From Breviolum minutum Mf 1.05b.01 (lineage: Eukaryota > Sar > Dinophyceae > Suessiales > Symbiodiniaceae): a stretch of DNA of 64,000 nt. The stretch spans positions 1 through 64,000 of the forward strand of contig DF240826.1 in NCBI GenBank assembly GCA_000507305.1, given 5' to 3'. The notes beneath the pieces are model-generated. The model saw nothing but the letters and a program-made list of their open reading frames with translations, was not told the DNA's origin and did not search any database. The position numbers and the translations under genes were made by a program. Shown here in pieces: positions 33,765-43,599 of this stretch; the stretch's first letter is position 1; every line of letters begins with the position of its first letter.

Positions 33765-36700
33765 GCCACTTGGGCTGCAGTCAAACAAATTTTTCCGATA
33801 CTGATTGACCGGGCTCTGGCTGTGTACAGATTCTTCAGAGCATGCACTGGTACAATGTACAGTACTGTTGTCCATTGTCCATGCTGACAATCTTCTCTAC
33901 CTTGGATGAAAGGAGGACTACGAATCCTTAGGAGTGAAAAAAGAAACTTCCTGTTGCATTGCTCGCGGGTTGTCGATATTTTGAATATTTGAATGCCCAG
34001 AAATACAGGATTTCTGACTTTTGATCATGCTGAAAGCCACGAAGAGAAGCTTGATCAACTGGTCGACTAACAATTATTTCAAGCTTAGGGTGCCAATATT
34101 AATCTGGTGTAAAGAACTCATATTGCCTCTAAATTCTCATTTGTAGGTACGTACGTACGTATACTTCTATAATAACTTATATCTTATACCCCTATAATAA
34201 AATTCAGATTTGTAAACCCCTGACCTCACCTTTCCACACTGGGGTCCCGGATTCAATCCAAGGACCCCAATTCCAGGATTTCAGGGTATGTTAGAGGTTT
34301 TTTCACTGCCCGTGTGGGACACAAATAACGAGTCGTTTACATCGCTTCTGGTGGTGACCTGCAGGTGAATGAGAACAAGATCTCAACGAAAAATGCCTTT
34401 GAATTGCCACTCATTGAACACATGGATGACATTGTGGATTCCTTCATGGGCGGCAAAAAGGCACATGGCATCAGATGGTCATAAAGGGTGGCATTAGGGG
34501 GTGGGGATGGGTGTGGCTTTGTATCACTCACGTTATCCTGGCTATTATGAAGGGCATTGCCTTGGTGCACCTTGCAGAAATGAAATTCAGCAAAGGGGGG
34601 AAGTTGTGTCATAACAAGTCTTACCTTGTCGATTTTTGGCATTTTTAACAGGTAGATATGATACTGATTCAAGATGACCTGCTCTTACAGGGCATTGATA
34701 GTGCTACCGGATTGCTTTGCTCACATAAACTGAACATCCCAGTGCACCGGTGAATCGAAACTCCTGTGACAACTGAACATGAAGCTACCATGCGAAGTAT
34801 ACTGCGATCATAAATGGTCGAGACGCACAAGAGACGTTGTCGAGGCGCGCAAGAAAGAGAAAGAAAAGGTGCGAAAATCTAGCGCCACTGCTGAAGAAGC
34901 AGAAATGGAGAGCAGATTTCATGAAGCACCTTGGCTGAAGCATGTTTATATAGGTATTTTGCATTTGCAAAACAGGATAGTAGTAGAGGGGCTGGGATGA
35001 TGATGGATTTTGTAGTGTTTTGCATGGTTCAGCAGCTTCAGATAAGTTCACTGTAATACTATTCGATACTTTACTTGTATATTTAGGCAAAACAACTCGC
35101 TATTGAAAACAATCCCAATCCAAAGCATGCAACGCCAATACTCTGCATCGGCGACCTTAGGCCAGTTGTACCATCGAGGCATCCGCACGGATCTACGCCT
35201 GCCGTGTCGATTGTGTTCATACGGACACCTACCGAGTACTTGGAGGATTGAACTCGGCAGACATTGCCAATGAGGAAGAGGGACCACCAGGCGAAGATGG
35301 AAAGCCAGTGAAGAAGCGAAGGATCTGTGGCGTGAACACACTTGCCCCTTGGCGTTCCAGTCGTTGGAACCAATTTGGAAATTTGTTTCATTAGCTTTGT
35401 CCATTTCTCAGATCTTTACAGAATCACATAGAAACACCAGCATCGTCACTTAAAACTGACTCAGATCCTGCATCGATCACCTCGGACATAGGATCCCTCA
35501 TAAATAAGTTGAACTAACATGCCCCATGATGCCCCATGTACATCTTTACACCTCTGAAAGTGCTCTGTGAGGAGAAGAATGAGGCGAATTTGGTGCAGCA
35601 AAGTATCGAGGCAGACGAGCAAAGTGATCCCATGTTCCGGCGCATGGCTGCAGCTTTTGATGCGGGCGGTGCCAAAGGTCTTTTGCTGAGCCATTTGCCA
35701 CTTGCCGAGGTGGGAAAATTGGAAAGGTGAAAAGGTGAAGAGCGATGATTTTTTCGTTGCAAAGCCTTTCTGAAACGCAACAAAGTGCAGAAGGTATGAT
35801 GCTACCAATAAAATCGACAAGATAAGATGTGGTGATATATGACAATGAATGTGTGTCCTATCCACATCAAGGAACCTATCCACATCAAGGAACCTATCAG
35901 CGATTCAAATTGTCTGAAGATGTTCGAGAAGGTACTTTTCTATCATCATTTTGTGAAAAATACCCATTCCTCTCATTCCTGGTGTCGTTGTCTCCGTATT
36001 CTTTTCGTATTCGTGGCCTCGTCTTCTCTCCATATTCTCTCCGTATTCTTTCCGTGTTCCTGACCTCCCTATTTTTGGCCTCGTCTCCTCTCATCCGAGA
36101 CCTCCGCATTCTCTCCGTATTCCTGCCCTGCATGGTCTTCTCTTCGTATTCTCTCCATGTTCTTTCTTTCTTTCCCTTTTGATTTCTGACCCCGTCTCCT
36201 CTCCATGGCCTCGTCTCCTCTTCAGAGCTGTGTTCTCTCCGTATTCTCAGTATTCTCTCCGTATTTCTGGCCTGGTTTCCTCTCAGGACACGTGTCCTCT
36301 CCGTAATATTTCCGTGTTCCTGGCCTCGAGAGAGAGAGAGAGAGAAGACAGGGAAGAGAAAATACAGAGAATACGGTTGAAAATACAAAGAAGACGGGGA
36401 GAATACAGAGAGAGAAGACGGGGAAGTTAACATCTTGGCATCTTCTATCTTTGGTATGAAGCTGGCGCACCCCACTTTACGACGGTGGAAAAAATTGAGA
36501 TCTCGGCATTGTTCGGCGCCACTGCAGAACCATGGGTCAAACAGCCAGTCAAATTATAGCCAGTAGAATCACACGAATTTCATCAACCTGGACAAAGCGT
36601 GCAAAAAAATCCGGTTCTAGTTATGGATATGTTCTTTTTTCTTTCCGATATTGGCACACATGTTGTGGATATTCATTTTTGTACCGTGAAAAAAACCTGT

Positions 36701-39700
36701 CTGTTTATCTCGCGGATAGGGCCCCTTCTCCATGACAATATGCTATGCATGTGAGCATAGAGCACAAATATGATCAACTATGTAAATGTGGGTTCTTTTT
36801 GACGTCTACTTTAAGCGCTTTAAGACTCTGCGATTGTATTTTGCGCATTTGATGTGCTGTGATGTTTTGCACCATTTCAGTGTGCAGGACATGTCCCTGG
36901 TCTTCAATGGCGATGTGAAGCTATCGAAACTTGAAGTGGGCCAAGTGGGTGATTTGTTTCCATTGGACCTGGGAGTTGACAGAACCATGAGCTGGGATGG
37001 GGTTTGATGAGTCTAATGCTTCACTAAGATCTTCTGAAATCTAAGGAAAGCTCAGAATTGCGCCGAGTCCATGTTCAAAAATTCTGCGTCCATTTCAGCG
37101 GATGCAATTGGTTTAGGAGAGCCAGCAGCTGCCACAAGCAACTGGGCGGACTGATCGCTTTGTAGCTGTAGTTTAAGGTACTACAACAAATACCTGCAAC
37201 ATCCTCCAACTGCTGTTTCAACTGCTATTGAATTGTTTGTTAATACACAACTAATAAATACTAATATATACTAATATATATATTATATTAATATATACTA
37301 ATATATAATAATATATACTAATATATACTGATATATACTGATATAAACAAATATATACAAATATATAATATAATACTAATATAGATTTACTAGTCAAAAT
37401 CCAATGCATGTATGCAACATGGCATTTTTTTTGCAATTTTTCTTCAGGCAAGATCGAGGAATCGAGGCTGTGTCCAGAATTGGATAGTTTTCGACGCCAG
37501 CTTTGGGGTGAAAGTTCCTTCACAATGCCAAAAGCATTGGAATCTTTCCTGCAGCAATTTTTTCAGTGACAATGCAACTGCTAAGACAAATGTTTATTTC
37601 TTATTTGATGGATGACAAGGATGACATGCTGATTTGTTATGCTGAAAAAATCTTTGCGGATGTTTTTCTGAAAAAAAGCCATGGAAGCCAAGGAAGATTT
37701 GCTGGGCGTCGCAGTCCTGTCCGGGCCTGGAACGTCAGAAGCCTTGGCTGCGTGCACACAACCACCAGCCATGGAGGAGAACGAGGATATGGGACCACCA
37801 GAAATGCCAGATGGACTTGGTGACTTCAGTGATGCTGCAAGTGCTGTAGGTGGTGCAAGTGCTGCAGGTGGTGTCACTAATAGCCCACCAAAGAACAAGA
37901 GTCAACCACTTCCATTGGTGGACATGTCAGCTTCTCAAGTATTGGCTGCACCTGCCAGTAACAAGGATGATGTGGTTGCATTTGATGAGCTTTTTGAGAA
38001 GTTTTGTGGTGGTGGTTCGAACCAATTTGCCTACTTTGATGAGTGCTGGTCGAAGTTGGCACGCGACAAGAATGGGAAGACCTCCGGGGCTTTGGCAGAT
38101 GCTGAGGGTGCACTTGCAGAAGTGAAAGAACCAAAGGACTGAATATGATAGGGAAAGGGACCTGGGTGCATAAGATGCCTCAGAACGAATGAGACATATA
38201 GAAAATGCATGAAAGCTGAGTTACTTCAAGAGAGATCAACATGAATCCTGTTGAAGGGGATACATGCCTGGAAGGTGTGCTACTACATGACATAAGCAGT
38301 GTGAACAGACACAGATCACTACCAAGTGGTTTGGAGTTCGTCATGTTCCAGGTCAACATGTCGGTAAATCATAAGCGCCCTATCCAGGCAATCCCGATCC
38401 TCAGGAGCGGCAATCTAAAAGGCCACTCTTTGACCTCACAAACTTGGACAAAGCAGCAAAGCCCATCGAGACAGAAGCAGTTGGGAAGCATCAGATCAAT
38501 GAAAAGGCTAGCCAATGGCAACTCAGGACTTGGAATGGGAGGAATAGTTGGGAATGTTGGGACTTGATTTAACTCTTATTTGGTTGGATTTAATGCTTTG
38601 TTCAGATTGACTCATCTTCGTTGCAACCTGTTGATCAAATTTGAGTGATACTGGGTACAAGTCCCAGAAGCATACCCTGCAAAAGTCTCACAAACCCTGT
38701 GTGTTTTTTTTTCACGCCCTCCTTTCAAAGTCTCAACTTCAGGAAGGATGTGCCTCCCTACATGATCGATCGCATTACCATGCCAAGTTGGCAAACTTGG
38801 TCGAAGGTTGGAGTGATGGATGGGAGATTAGGAGATTCATCGATGATGAGTTCATGTTGAGTGGGGGCCAAGAATCAACGCAGAAGATGGGTTTTTGTGG
38901 GTCGATGTATAGGGGGTTTGTATTTTGATATGTTTACATCAAATCATTTTAGTAGGCATGACATGTTTACATGATGATTTTGAGCTGCGCCCGGTCTGAT
39001 GCCTAGAAATTCCAAAAAGCTTGCAGGTGGACTTTGCCTGCTTGGGACTTCGTCCACATTTGATGCTGAAGTTGGTTCGGAAGCCACCACCACCAACAGA
39101 TGGTCCTCACGCGTTCTCGGAGCTGTTCTCCACAGTGGTCGTGGAGAACAATGAGGCAGGCAATGGCATGTTTTTTTTGATGGATCAACTGCTCTTGTAT
39201 TTTGTAAACTGATTCTTAGCATTGACACATGAGAATTATTGAGAATTTGTGGTTGTTTGTGCAATTCTGAATTGTTCTGAAAGTTTCAGATCTCTTGTTT
39301 CAGATCATTTCTTAAATCTTGAAGAACTCGCATTTTCAACACATCACACTAAGGTATATTTGTTGTTAGAAGTGTGTTTTTGAACTCTCCGGATTTTTGT
39401 TGATCTCCTTTTTAGGCCTTTCCCTGGTTGGCCTCTGAGAAGTCTACTCGACGAGAGGAGGTGCCTATATATTTCCCATAGGGTTTTCGTTTCGTGTCCG
39501 GTGATGTCGTGGGGGAATTTTCCACTGGAGGACATGGAGGAACTTGGAGAGGAAGAAGATGGTGGACTTCCGGCTCACTTGGAAGTGGATCCCCAGGAGA
39601 AATTGTTTTGGTCAAAAATCGCATCTCTCATCATTAGCTACCTCTCATCAATACATGTTGAGATCAGGTGATTTCTGATCCGGCATCACCGAGATGACCA

Positions 39701-41133
39701 GTCTTTGTGTGAGTGTATTTTTGTCAGTTTGCCAGTTTGCCAGGAGCTTTTCCTTGGTCCAGATGACAAGGTACCGGGCAACTGATACTGCCAACATTGA
39801 GAATGGGCATCCCCTTAAAACTTGGTATATAATCACATGTAGAACAACAGATCGCAGCATGGGATCACTGACCATTCCTGACCTTTGAATTTTTCGTGAG
39901 GTTCTTCCAGGTGCAGATGAAGATCTTGGCGGTTTGGGCGAAATGGATGACTTTGCAGGTTCTTTCATGGCATCTCGGATTCATCTGCTGGGGTGACAGC
40001 TGTATCCACCAGCTCAGCCTAAGTCCCACAGGTTTCATGCATCCAAAATGTGGATCACATGTGCACCAAAGTGTCCGAAAAACCTCCAGGCAAATGGCTT
40101 GGACTTTGAACTTGCTGAGAAGCCAACATCAGCAGAGAATGTGGACATTGGTTATAGCCGCAACTCGAAGTTTGTGGATTCTCGTCCTCAATTCGGCCTG
40201 ATGTTTCGGGTGTTTGAGATCTGTTGAATCCCAGTTAAAGCACCCAAATCTCGTGAACCCAAAGCCTTGGAATCTTGTTGATAGAACCAGAAACTTGCCT
40301 ATCATCAGAGTTTGGATGGCCGAAACATACGAAAACACCACTATCCATAGTGTTTGGTTGTGTCAGCTTCTTTGCTAGGCACCAGACATGAAACTTGTCA
40401 TGTTATCCTGGTTATATCCAAGTGTTATGCTATATTATGCTGTCACATGATATAACAATCAGTACTGTACTGCATTTATTCGCAGAGCAAAAGAAAGTAG
40501 TGTAACGAATCCATCAGCTGAGTTCATGTTGGTTGCTCGTAGTTGCTCAGCATCCAAAATGATTCAACATTTCAACATCTAAATGTGTACTTGTATGCAC
40601 TTGCATGCCTACATGCACCTGCATTTGTTGTGATTCAAGTTGGAAATTCACGGAACTGGAACCGAATGTTGCCTGCCCATGGGTCGACCTATCACCAACT
40701 GCAGGATGTGAAGTTGGTGAAGAAACATTTGTGGGGATGTTTGGAGAAGGACCTAAACAAGAAGACCAAGGAAGGTGAGAAGCATAGCTTTCAGGACCTT
40801 GTCTCCCGAACCATCAGCGCCATGCCAAAAGGTGAGTGCGAAAACCTGAGTGCTGCAGCATCTTGGCGGTAAAATGTAAAAATCCCAAGAAGTCCCATTG
40901 CCTTGTTAGAGCTGTTAGATGGCTGAATTGCTGGACTGATGACTGAGTTGTTTGTAAAGGTCAAATGGTGCCACCTTAAAACGTTAAAAGATGCTTTTTG
41001 AATCTTTAGTGTCTCAGATTCATCTAAGGTATGCTTCATTTGTGCATTGCATCTTTGCAATGAGAAGAATCTGGAGCTCAAAACAGATCCTGCCAATCCG
41101 CTGGGTGATTTCACCATTGTCGCGCACTCGTAA
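33708..41133 (+). CDS. NCAPH: condensin complex subunit 2, CAP-H/Barren (gene span with introns)
   Basis: This is a nearly complete condensin CAP-H gene. CAP-H is the kleisin that bridges the SMC2-SMC4 ATPase heads and binds the HEAT-repeat subunits; it is needed for chromosome compaction and segregation in the nucleus. Joined exons follow human NCAPH from near its N-terminus to its end: the SMC2-binding helices (33708-34460), RIYACRVDCVHTDTYRVLGG (35161-35343), DPMFRRMAAAFDAGGAKG (35572-35709), LCPELDSF (37448), the acidic middle and FAYFDECW (37693-38121), the VDFACLGLRP block (39027), EDLGGLGEMDDF (39913), the LAEKP block (40090) and the winged-helix C-terminus ALHLCNEKNLELK ending in TAA at 41131. 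All junctions but one were joined in phase with GT, GC or GA donors; 39620-39911 is unresolved. The N-terminus is shorter than in animals. An insertion rich in Lys and Glu (34845-34925) sits after the first helix. Confidence 0.93.
34365..34460 (+). CDS. NCAPH: CAP-H exon 2
   Basis: The exon starts after CTGCAG|G and reads VNENKISTKNAFELPLIEHM then DDIVDSFMGGKK. Human CAP-H has the near-identical 'sxENKItTKNAFxLxLIdxM'. The donor is GC (AAG|GCACAT). Confidence 0.95.
34845..34925 (+). CDS. NCAPH: CAP-H exon 3, lysine/glutamate-rich insertion
   Basis: The exon starts after GTCGAG|G and reads ARKKEKEKVRKSSATAEEAE then MESRFHE. The end RFHE|A rejoins the 'NFxxA' motif of the family. The donor is GC (GAA|GCACCT). 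Confidence 0.8.
35161..35343 (+). CDS. NCAPH: CAP-H exon 4
   Basis: The exon starts after CCTTAG|G and reads ASCTIEASARIYACRVDCVH, then TDTYRVLGGLNSADI. The family motif is 'aGtLdAstkIYaxRVDavHxdxYrvLGGL'. A charged linker with KPVKKRR follows. The donor is GC (CTT|GCCCCT). Confidence 0.95.
35572..35709 (+). CDS. NCAPH: CAP-H exon 5
   Basis: The exon starts after TGTGAG|G and reads EKNEANLVQQSIEADEQSDP, then MFRRMAAAFDAGGAKGLLLS. The conserved block is 'DPmFxkxaaxFDexgaxGxxL'. It ends GAG|GTGGGA. Confidence 0.95.
35858..35893. repeat. 18-bp tandem duplication
   Basis: CCTATCCACATCAAGGAA occurs twice in direct succession inside a CAP-H intron. Confidence 0.85.
35985..36430. repeat. polypyrimidine CTCCGTATTC array with inverted purine half
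   Basis: From 35985 to about 36330 the + strand is built of variants of TCTCTCCGTATTCT and GGCCTCGTCTCCTCT. From 36332 it switches to a (GA)n run and then AATACAGAGAATACGG, the reverse complement of the first motif. It lies in the CAP-H intron between exons 5 and 6. The long minus-strand ORFs here arise from the repeat. Confidence 0.8.
36888..36939 (+). CDS. NCAPH: CAP-H exon 6
   Basis: The exon starts after TGTGCAG|G and reads DMSLVFNGDVKLSKLEV. It is phase-matched to both neighbours if the donor is GC (GTGG|GCCAAG). The region is poorly conserved in the family. Confidence 0.75.
37448..37509 (+). CDS. NCAPH: CAP-H exon 7
   Basis: The exon starts after CTTCAG|G and reads KIEESRLCPELDSFRRQLWG. 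It matches 'xxixCPsLxxFxxxxW'. The donor is GA (GGT|GAAAGT); a GT donor two bases earlier is an alternative. Confidence 0.85.
37693..38121 (+). CDS. NCAPH: CAP-H exon 8, acidic middle region
   Basis: This is the longest exon, starting after GCCAAG|G. It carries acidic segments (MEENEDMGPPEMPDGLGDFS), a low-complexity Ala/Gly stretch, and then GGGSNQFAYFDECWSKLARD, equivalent to the 'eYsYFspxxxxxWaGpdHW' region. The WAGPDHW core is not kept. It ends GAA|GTGAAA. Confidence 0.9.
38405..38526 (+). CDS. NCAPH: CAP-H exon 9
   Basis: The exon starts after CCTCAG|G and reads ERQSKRPLFDLTNLDKAAKP, then ending QWQL. 'kkxxfxidF' and 'xxxxQWr' are the family counterparts. The donor is GA (CTCAG|GACTTG), which gives the right phase. 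Confidence 0.8.
38743..38806 (+). CDS. NCAPH: CAP-H exon 10
   Basis: The exon starts after CTTCAG|G and reads KDVPPYMIDRITMPSWQTWS. It ends AAG|GTTGGA. It sits where the family has 'tLPeDxxy'. Confidence 0.75.
39027..39155 (+). CDS. NCAPH: CAP-H exon 11
   Basis: The exon starts after TTGCAG|G and reads VDFACLGLRPHLMLKLVRKP, then a proline run and VVVENNE. It corresponds to 'dxLxxLFLKPxxxl'. The donor is GC (GAG|GCAGGC). Confidence 0.8.
39416..39460 (+). CDS. NCAPH: CAP-H exon 12
   Basis: The exon starts after TTTTAG|G and reads AFPWLASEKSTRREE. It ends GAG|GTGCCT and is in phase 0 at both ends. Confidence 0.7.
39531..39620 (+). CDS. NCAPH: CAP-H exon 13, acidic
   Basis: The exon starts after ACTGGAG|G and reads DMEELGEEEDGGLPAHLEVD then PQEKLFWSKI. 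The GC donor (ATC|GCATCT) is the best end, but its phase does not match exon 14. A small exon is missing or the end is wrong. Confidence 0.75.
39911..39954 (+). CDS. NCAPH: CAP-H exon 14
   Basis: The exon starts after TTCCAG|G and reads ADEDLGGLGEMDDF, the 'sDDEDLDdL' acidic motif. The donor is GC (TTT|GCAGGT), in phase with 40090. Confidence 0.85.
40090..40173 (+). CDS. NCAPH: CAP-H exon 15
   Basis: The exon starts after CTCCAG|G and reads ANGLDFELAEKPTSAENVDI then GYSRNSKF. It matches 'LvaeP.kv.ki.i.YaktaKk'. It ends TTT|GTGGAT. Confidence 0.9.
40705..40857 (+). CDS. NCAPH: CAP-H exon 16, winged-helix domain
   Basis: The exon starts after CTGCAG|G and reads DVKLVKKHLWGCLEKDLNKK, then FQDLVSRTISAMP and ENLSAA. 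This is the SMC4-binding winged helix ('vDvkkLKxxmW', 'lxxLP', 'nxS'). The donor is GC (GCA|GCATCT). Confidence 0.95.
41029..41133 (+). CDS. NCAPH: CAP-H exon 17, terminal
   Basis: The exon starts after TCTAAG|G and reads VCFICALHLCNEKNLELKTD, then PLGDFTIVAHS and TAA. The family ending is 'xacLLHLANEkxLxL...DlxdxxI'. It is an excellent match. Confidence 0.95.
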   Translation, partial: VCFICALHLCNEKNLELKTDPANPLGDFTIVAHS

Positions 41134-41244
41134 ACATGAGACCGCGAGCTTCTTGGTGTGTCCCTAGCAGGGCAATGTAGCTTTAATTCGCGGAGTGCGG
41201 CTGAAATTCAGAGAACAGCTGAAGTGACAAGGTTTGAGTAGCTC

Positions 41245-41269
41245 ATGGGTGAAGCCTTGTTGGAAGATG
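41245..41269 (+). CDS. proposed first exon of the gene after CAP-H
   Basis: The ATG lies 111 nt after the CAP-H stop and reads MGEALLED. The GT donor (GATG|GTTCCA) leaves one base that completes a codon with 41332. The spacing fits a tandem dinoflagellate gene array. Confidence 0.4.
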
Positions 41270-41331
41270 GTTCCATTTGTATCCAATTCTAATCTCGTGC
41301 GACTTGGTTGTTACCCGACAACAAGTTTGAG

Positions 41332-41432
41332 GCATCCGTTTGGCTGAAGTTGCTCACCCAGAGGCCATAGGGCTGATTGACACTATGCCTGAAGCCAGAG
41401 ATGCTTTGGGGGGCCAGCGTTTCTTTAGGCAT
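41332..41432 (+). CDS. exon of unidentified gene
   Basis: The exon starts after TTTGAG|G and reads IRLAEVAHPEAIGLIDTMPE, then ARDALGGQRFFRH. The frame remains open to 41624 (containing VLCGNIAQSFG after another AG|G), so the end is uncertain. The family was not recognised. Confidence 0.5.
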
Positions 41433-41642
41433 GTGCTGCCGCGTGCGGCTGATGATGTCCAGATATGTCAAGCCACACAAGAAGACTGGTGTCCAATATT
41501 GTTCTGTTCCAACACCTGGTGGCAGCGCCCACATAAACAATTTGAGGTGCTGTGTGGTAACATTGCTCAGTCTTTTGGAGCCCACTGTACAAGCATTATC
41601 CTACTCCTCTCTCTTCGCAGTTAAACCGAAGTGGAGCTTGAG

Positions 41643-41735
41643 GAAAAGAGCGGCAGGGCCGTCATGACCATAGTTCCATCCCCCAAAGAAAGTCTGCAGT
41701 TTCCAAACCCTGTGGAGCATAGCACAGGGTCGCCT
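41643..41735 (+). CDS. exon of unidentified gene
   Basis: The exon starts after CTTGAG|G and reads EKSGRAVMTIVPSPKESLQF then PNPVEHSTGSPF. The end lies near GGT|GTGTTC, in phase with 41817. The function is unknown. Confidence 0.5.
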
Positions 41736-41816
41736 TTTGGTGTGTTCCAAAATTCAAAAAAACGAGCTTCAGCTGCCAGATTTTAATCTGGCATCATTCG
41801 CCTGCGCTTCACACAG

Positions 41817-41907
41817 GACGTGTTGCATTGGAGTGAAGATCTGCCAACGACAACGCCCTTTCCAATCCCACAGAAAGGGCAACTTGACATCAACTGGGAA
41901 CCCAGAT
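41817..41907 (+). CDS. exon of unidentified gene
   Basis: The exon starts after ACACAG|G and reads DVLHWSEDLPTTTPFPIPQK, then GQLDINWEP. A GA donor before the in-frame TGA is likely. Confidence 0.45.
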
Positions 41908-42059
41908 GAACCCAGCACCAAGGTCATTCCAAGGTATTTGGAGGTTCTATGATTTTTTGATTTTGAAATTGCATCTAATGGTATGGTCTGGAAATGCAGC
42001 TTTTTTGACTTGCTCACTGTTGTTGTGAATATAACTATCCCCCTTACAATTTCCTCTAC

Positions 42060-43010
42060 AGAATGGCTGAACACGTGTTACCTACAGAAGCTTTGTAGGG
42101 TACTATTTTGTACGGTTAAAGTGATGTTAGGCACAGCATTTTGTAGATAACAGGCATTTTGTAGAGAATAGATGTTTATCATGTTTTTGCAAAACCAAAG
42201 ATTCATTCTGTAGACAATCAACATGTTATATGGTGGAACCACTAATCATCTTTTTGTAGAGGCTGAGCATGGATGAAAAGCTGATGGGATTATCAGTGGG
42301 ATTATCCATTTTGGGTTAATTTAAAGTTAAGTTGGGGTTCACTTTCTAGTACCTGGGGTGATCTTTTTGTAGTGAGCGAGGTTTTTTACATGAAATTTGT
42401 AGAGGTGAGTAGACCAGAACTTCACCGTTATTAGATCCATTTTTGGCAAGCTATGAAGGCGGAATTTTTTAAAGATAGCATGCAGTAAATTTATCTTTAT
42501 TTATATCTATATCTTGATTTATTTTTGGTTTATCTCCAGACACACTGCTTTTTATCATTGGGTCAACGGTTCGGTTTTGATGCACTTGAAAGTGTCGACA
42601 CTTCGTGTGCAAAGCATAGTGGAACTATGCAGTAGGGTTTTAGGAGGATGTCCTGGCCGCCTGGCCTTTGTTGCAGGAGAAGGTTGGAAATGTATGATGC
42701 TGTATGATACTTTTTGAGTTTACGGGGACCACTACAAAATGGTTTTTGAAACACCGGTATAGCTCTAGATAATTCCCCAAGTTTGCCTGGAAGTGGAAAA
42801 GCCTACAAAATGCATTCTGGGATTTACATAAGATGTTTTATTGGGCGGTTTTTTTCCATGTTGGCCTTGCAAAAACACTAGATCATTTTGTAGAGAACCT
42901 GTACTGCCCAAAATGTAGACCAAATAAATTTTCAGATGATCATTTTGTAGACCCAGGGTATCGCAGACTGCTTTGTACCTACAAAAAAGGGAGCACAAGT
43001 ACACCCCCTG
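42060..43010. repeat. cluster of TTTTGTAGA-type motifs in both orientations
   Basis: At least eight copies of TTTGTAG (usually CATTTTGTAGA) are spread over about 950 bp, near 42092, 42142, 42161, 42253, 42366, 42397, 42889 and 42945. Two reverse-oriented copies (CTACAAAATG) lie near 42732 and 42805. No ORF of note is present. It could be a nested or degenerate repetitive element. Confidence 0.6.
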
Positions 43011-43544
43011 AATTGTAACGGGGATATATAACTACACTACTTGGCTTGCCGCTGTCAAGGTGTGTGGTGCCGATTTGTGCAGCTCCACCCTTGTTCACCC
43101 AGGCTGGACATGCGAGATAATAGTTGGGTTAAAATATCTAGACGGGTGACCCTTGCACATTTTTACAGCAAACGAGTCAGGGATTGAGCATCCACAATGC
43201 AAGGACCCTGATGGTTTCATTTCAGAGCACGATGCTTAAATTAGCGAGAAAAGGTTGTTCATCCGAAGATTCCAAAGCTATTATGTAGATTCAGATTCAA
43301 TGTTCAATGATTTTTTCAGTTTCAGTGATACATCGTGCAACAGCAATAGATGATACATATGATACGATATAACATTAGCAGATGACCAAAAAGGGGAAGA
43401 GTTTGCCATAGATACGGTCTTGAACCCCTGGAAATGCACATTTGCATGAAAAGGGATGTGGTCCGCACCCGAAAGGAGTACCATGCATGACATGTGCAAA
43501 AGCATGTAAAACCAGGTGCTCCGCCCCAAAATTCACCTGTCTCT

Positions 43545-43599
<55 letters not shown>

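Noticed and set aside
35897..36475. 192-codon minus-strand ORF rich in Arg, Glu and Ser
   Set aside because: It is the polypurine strand of a CT-rich repeat inside a CAP-H intron and has no family-like pattern.
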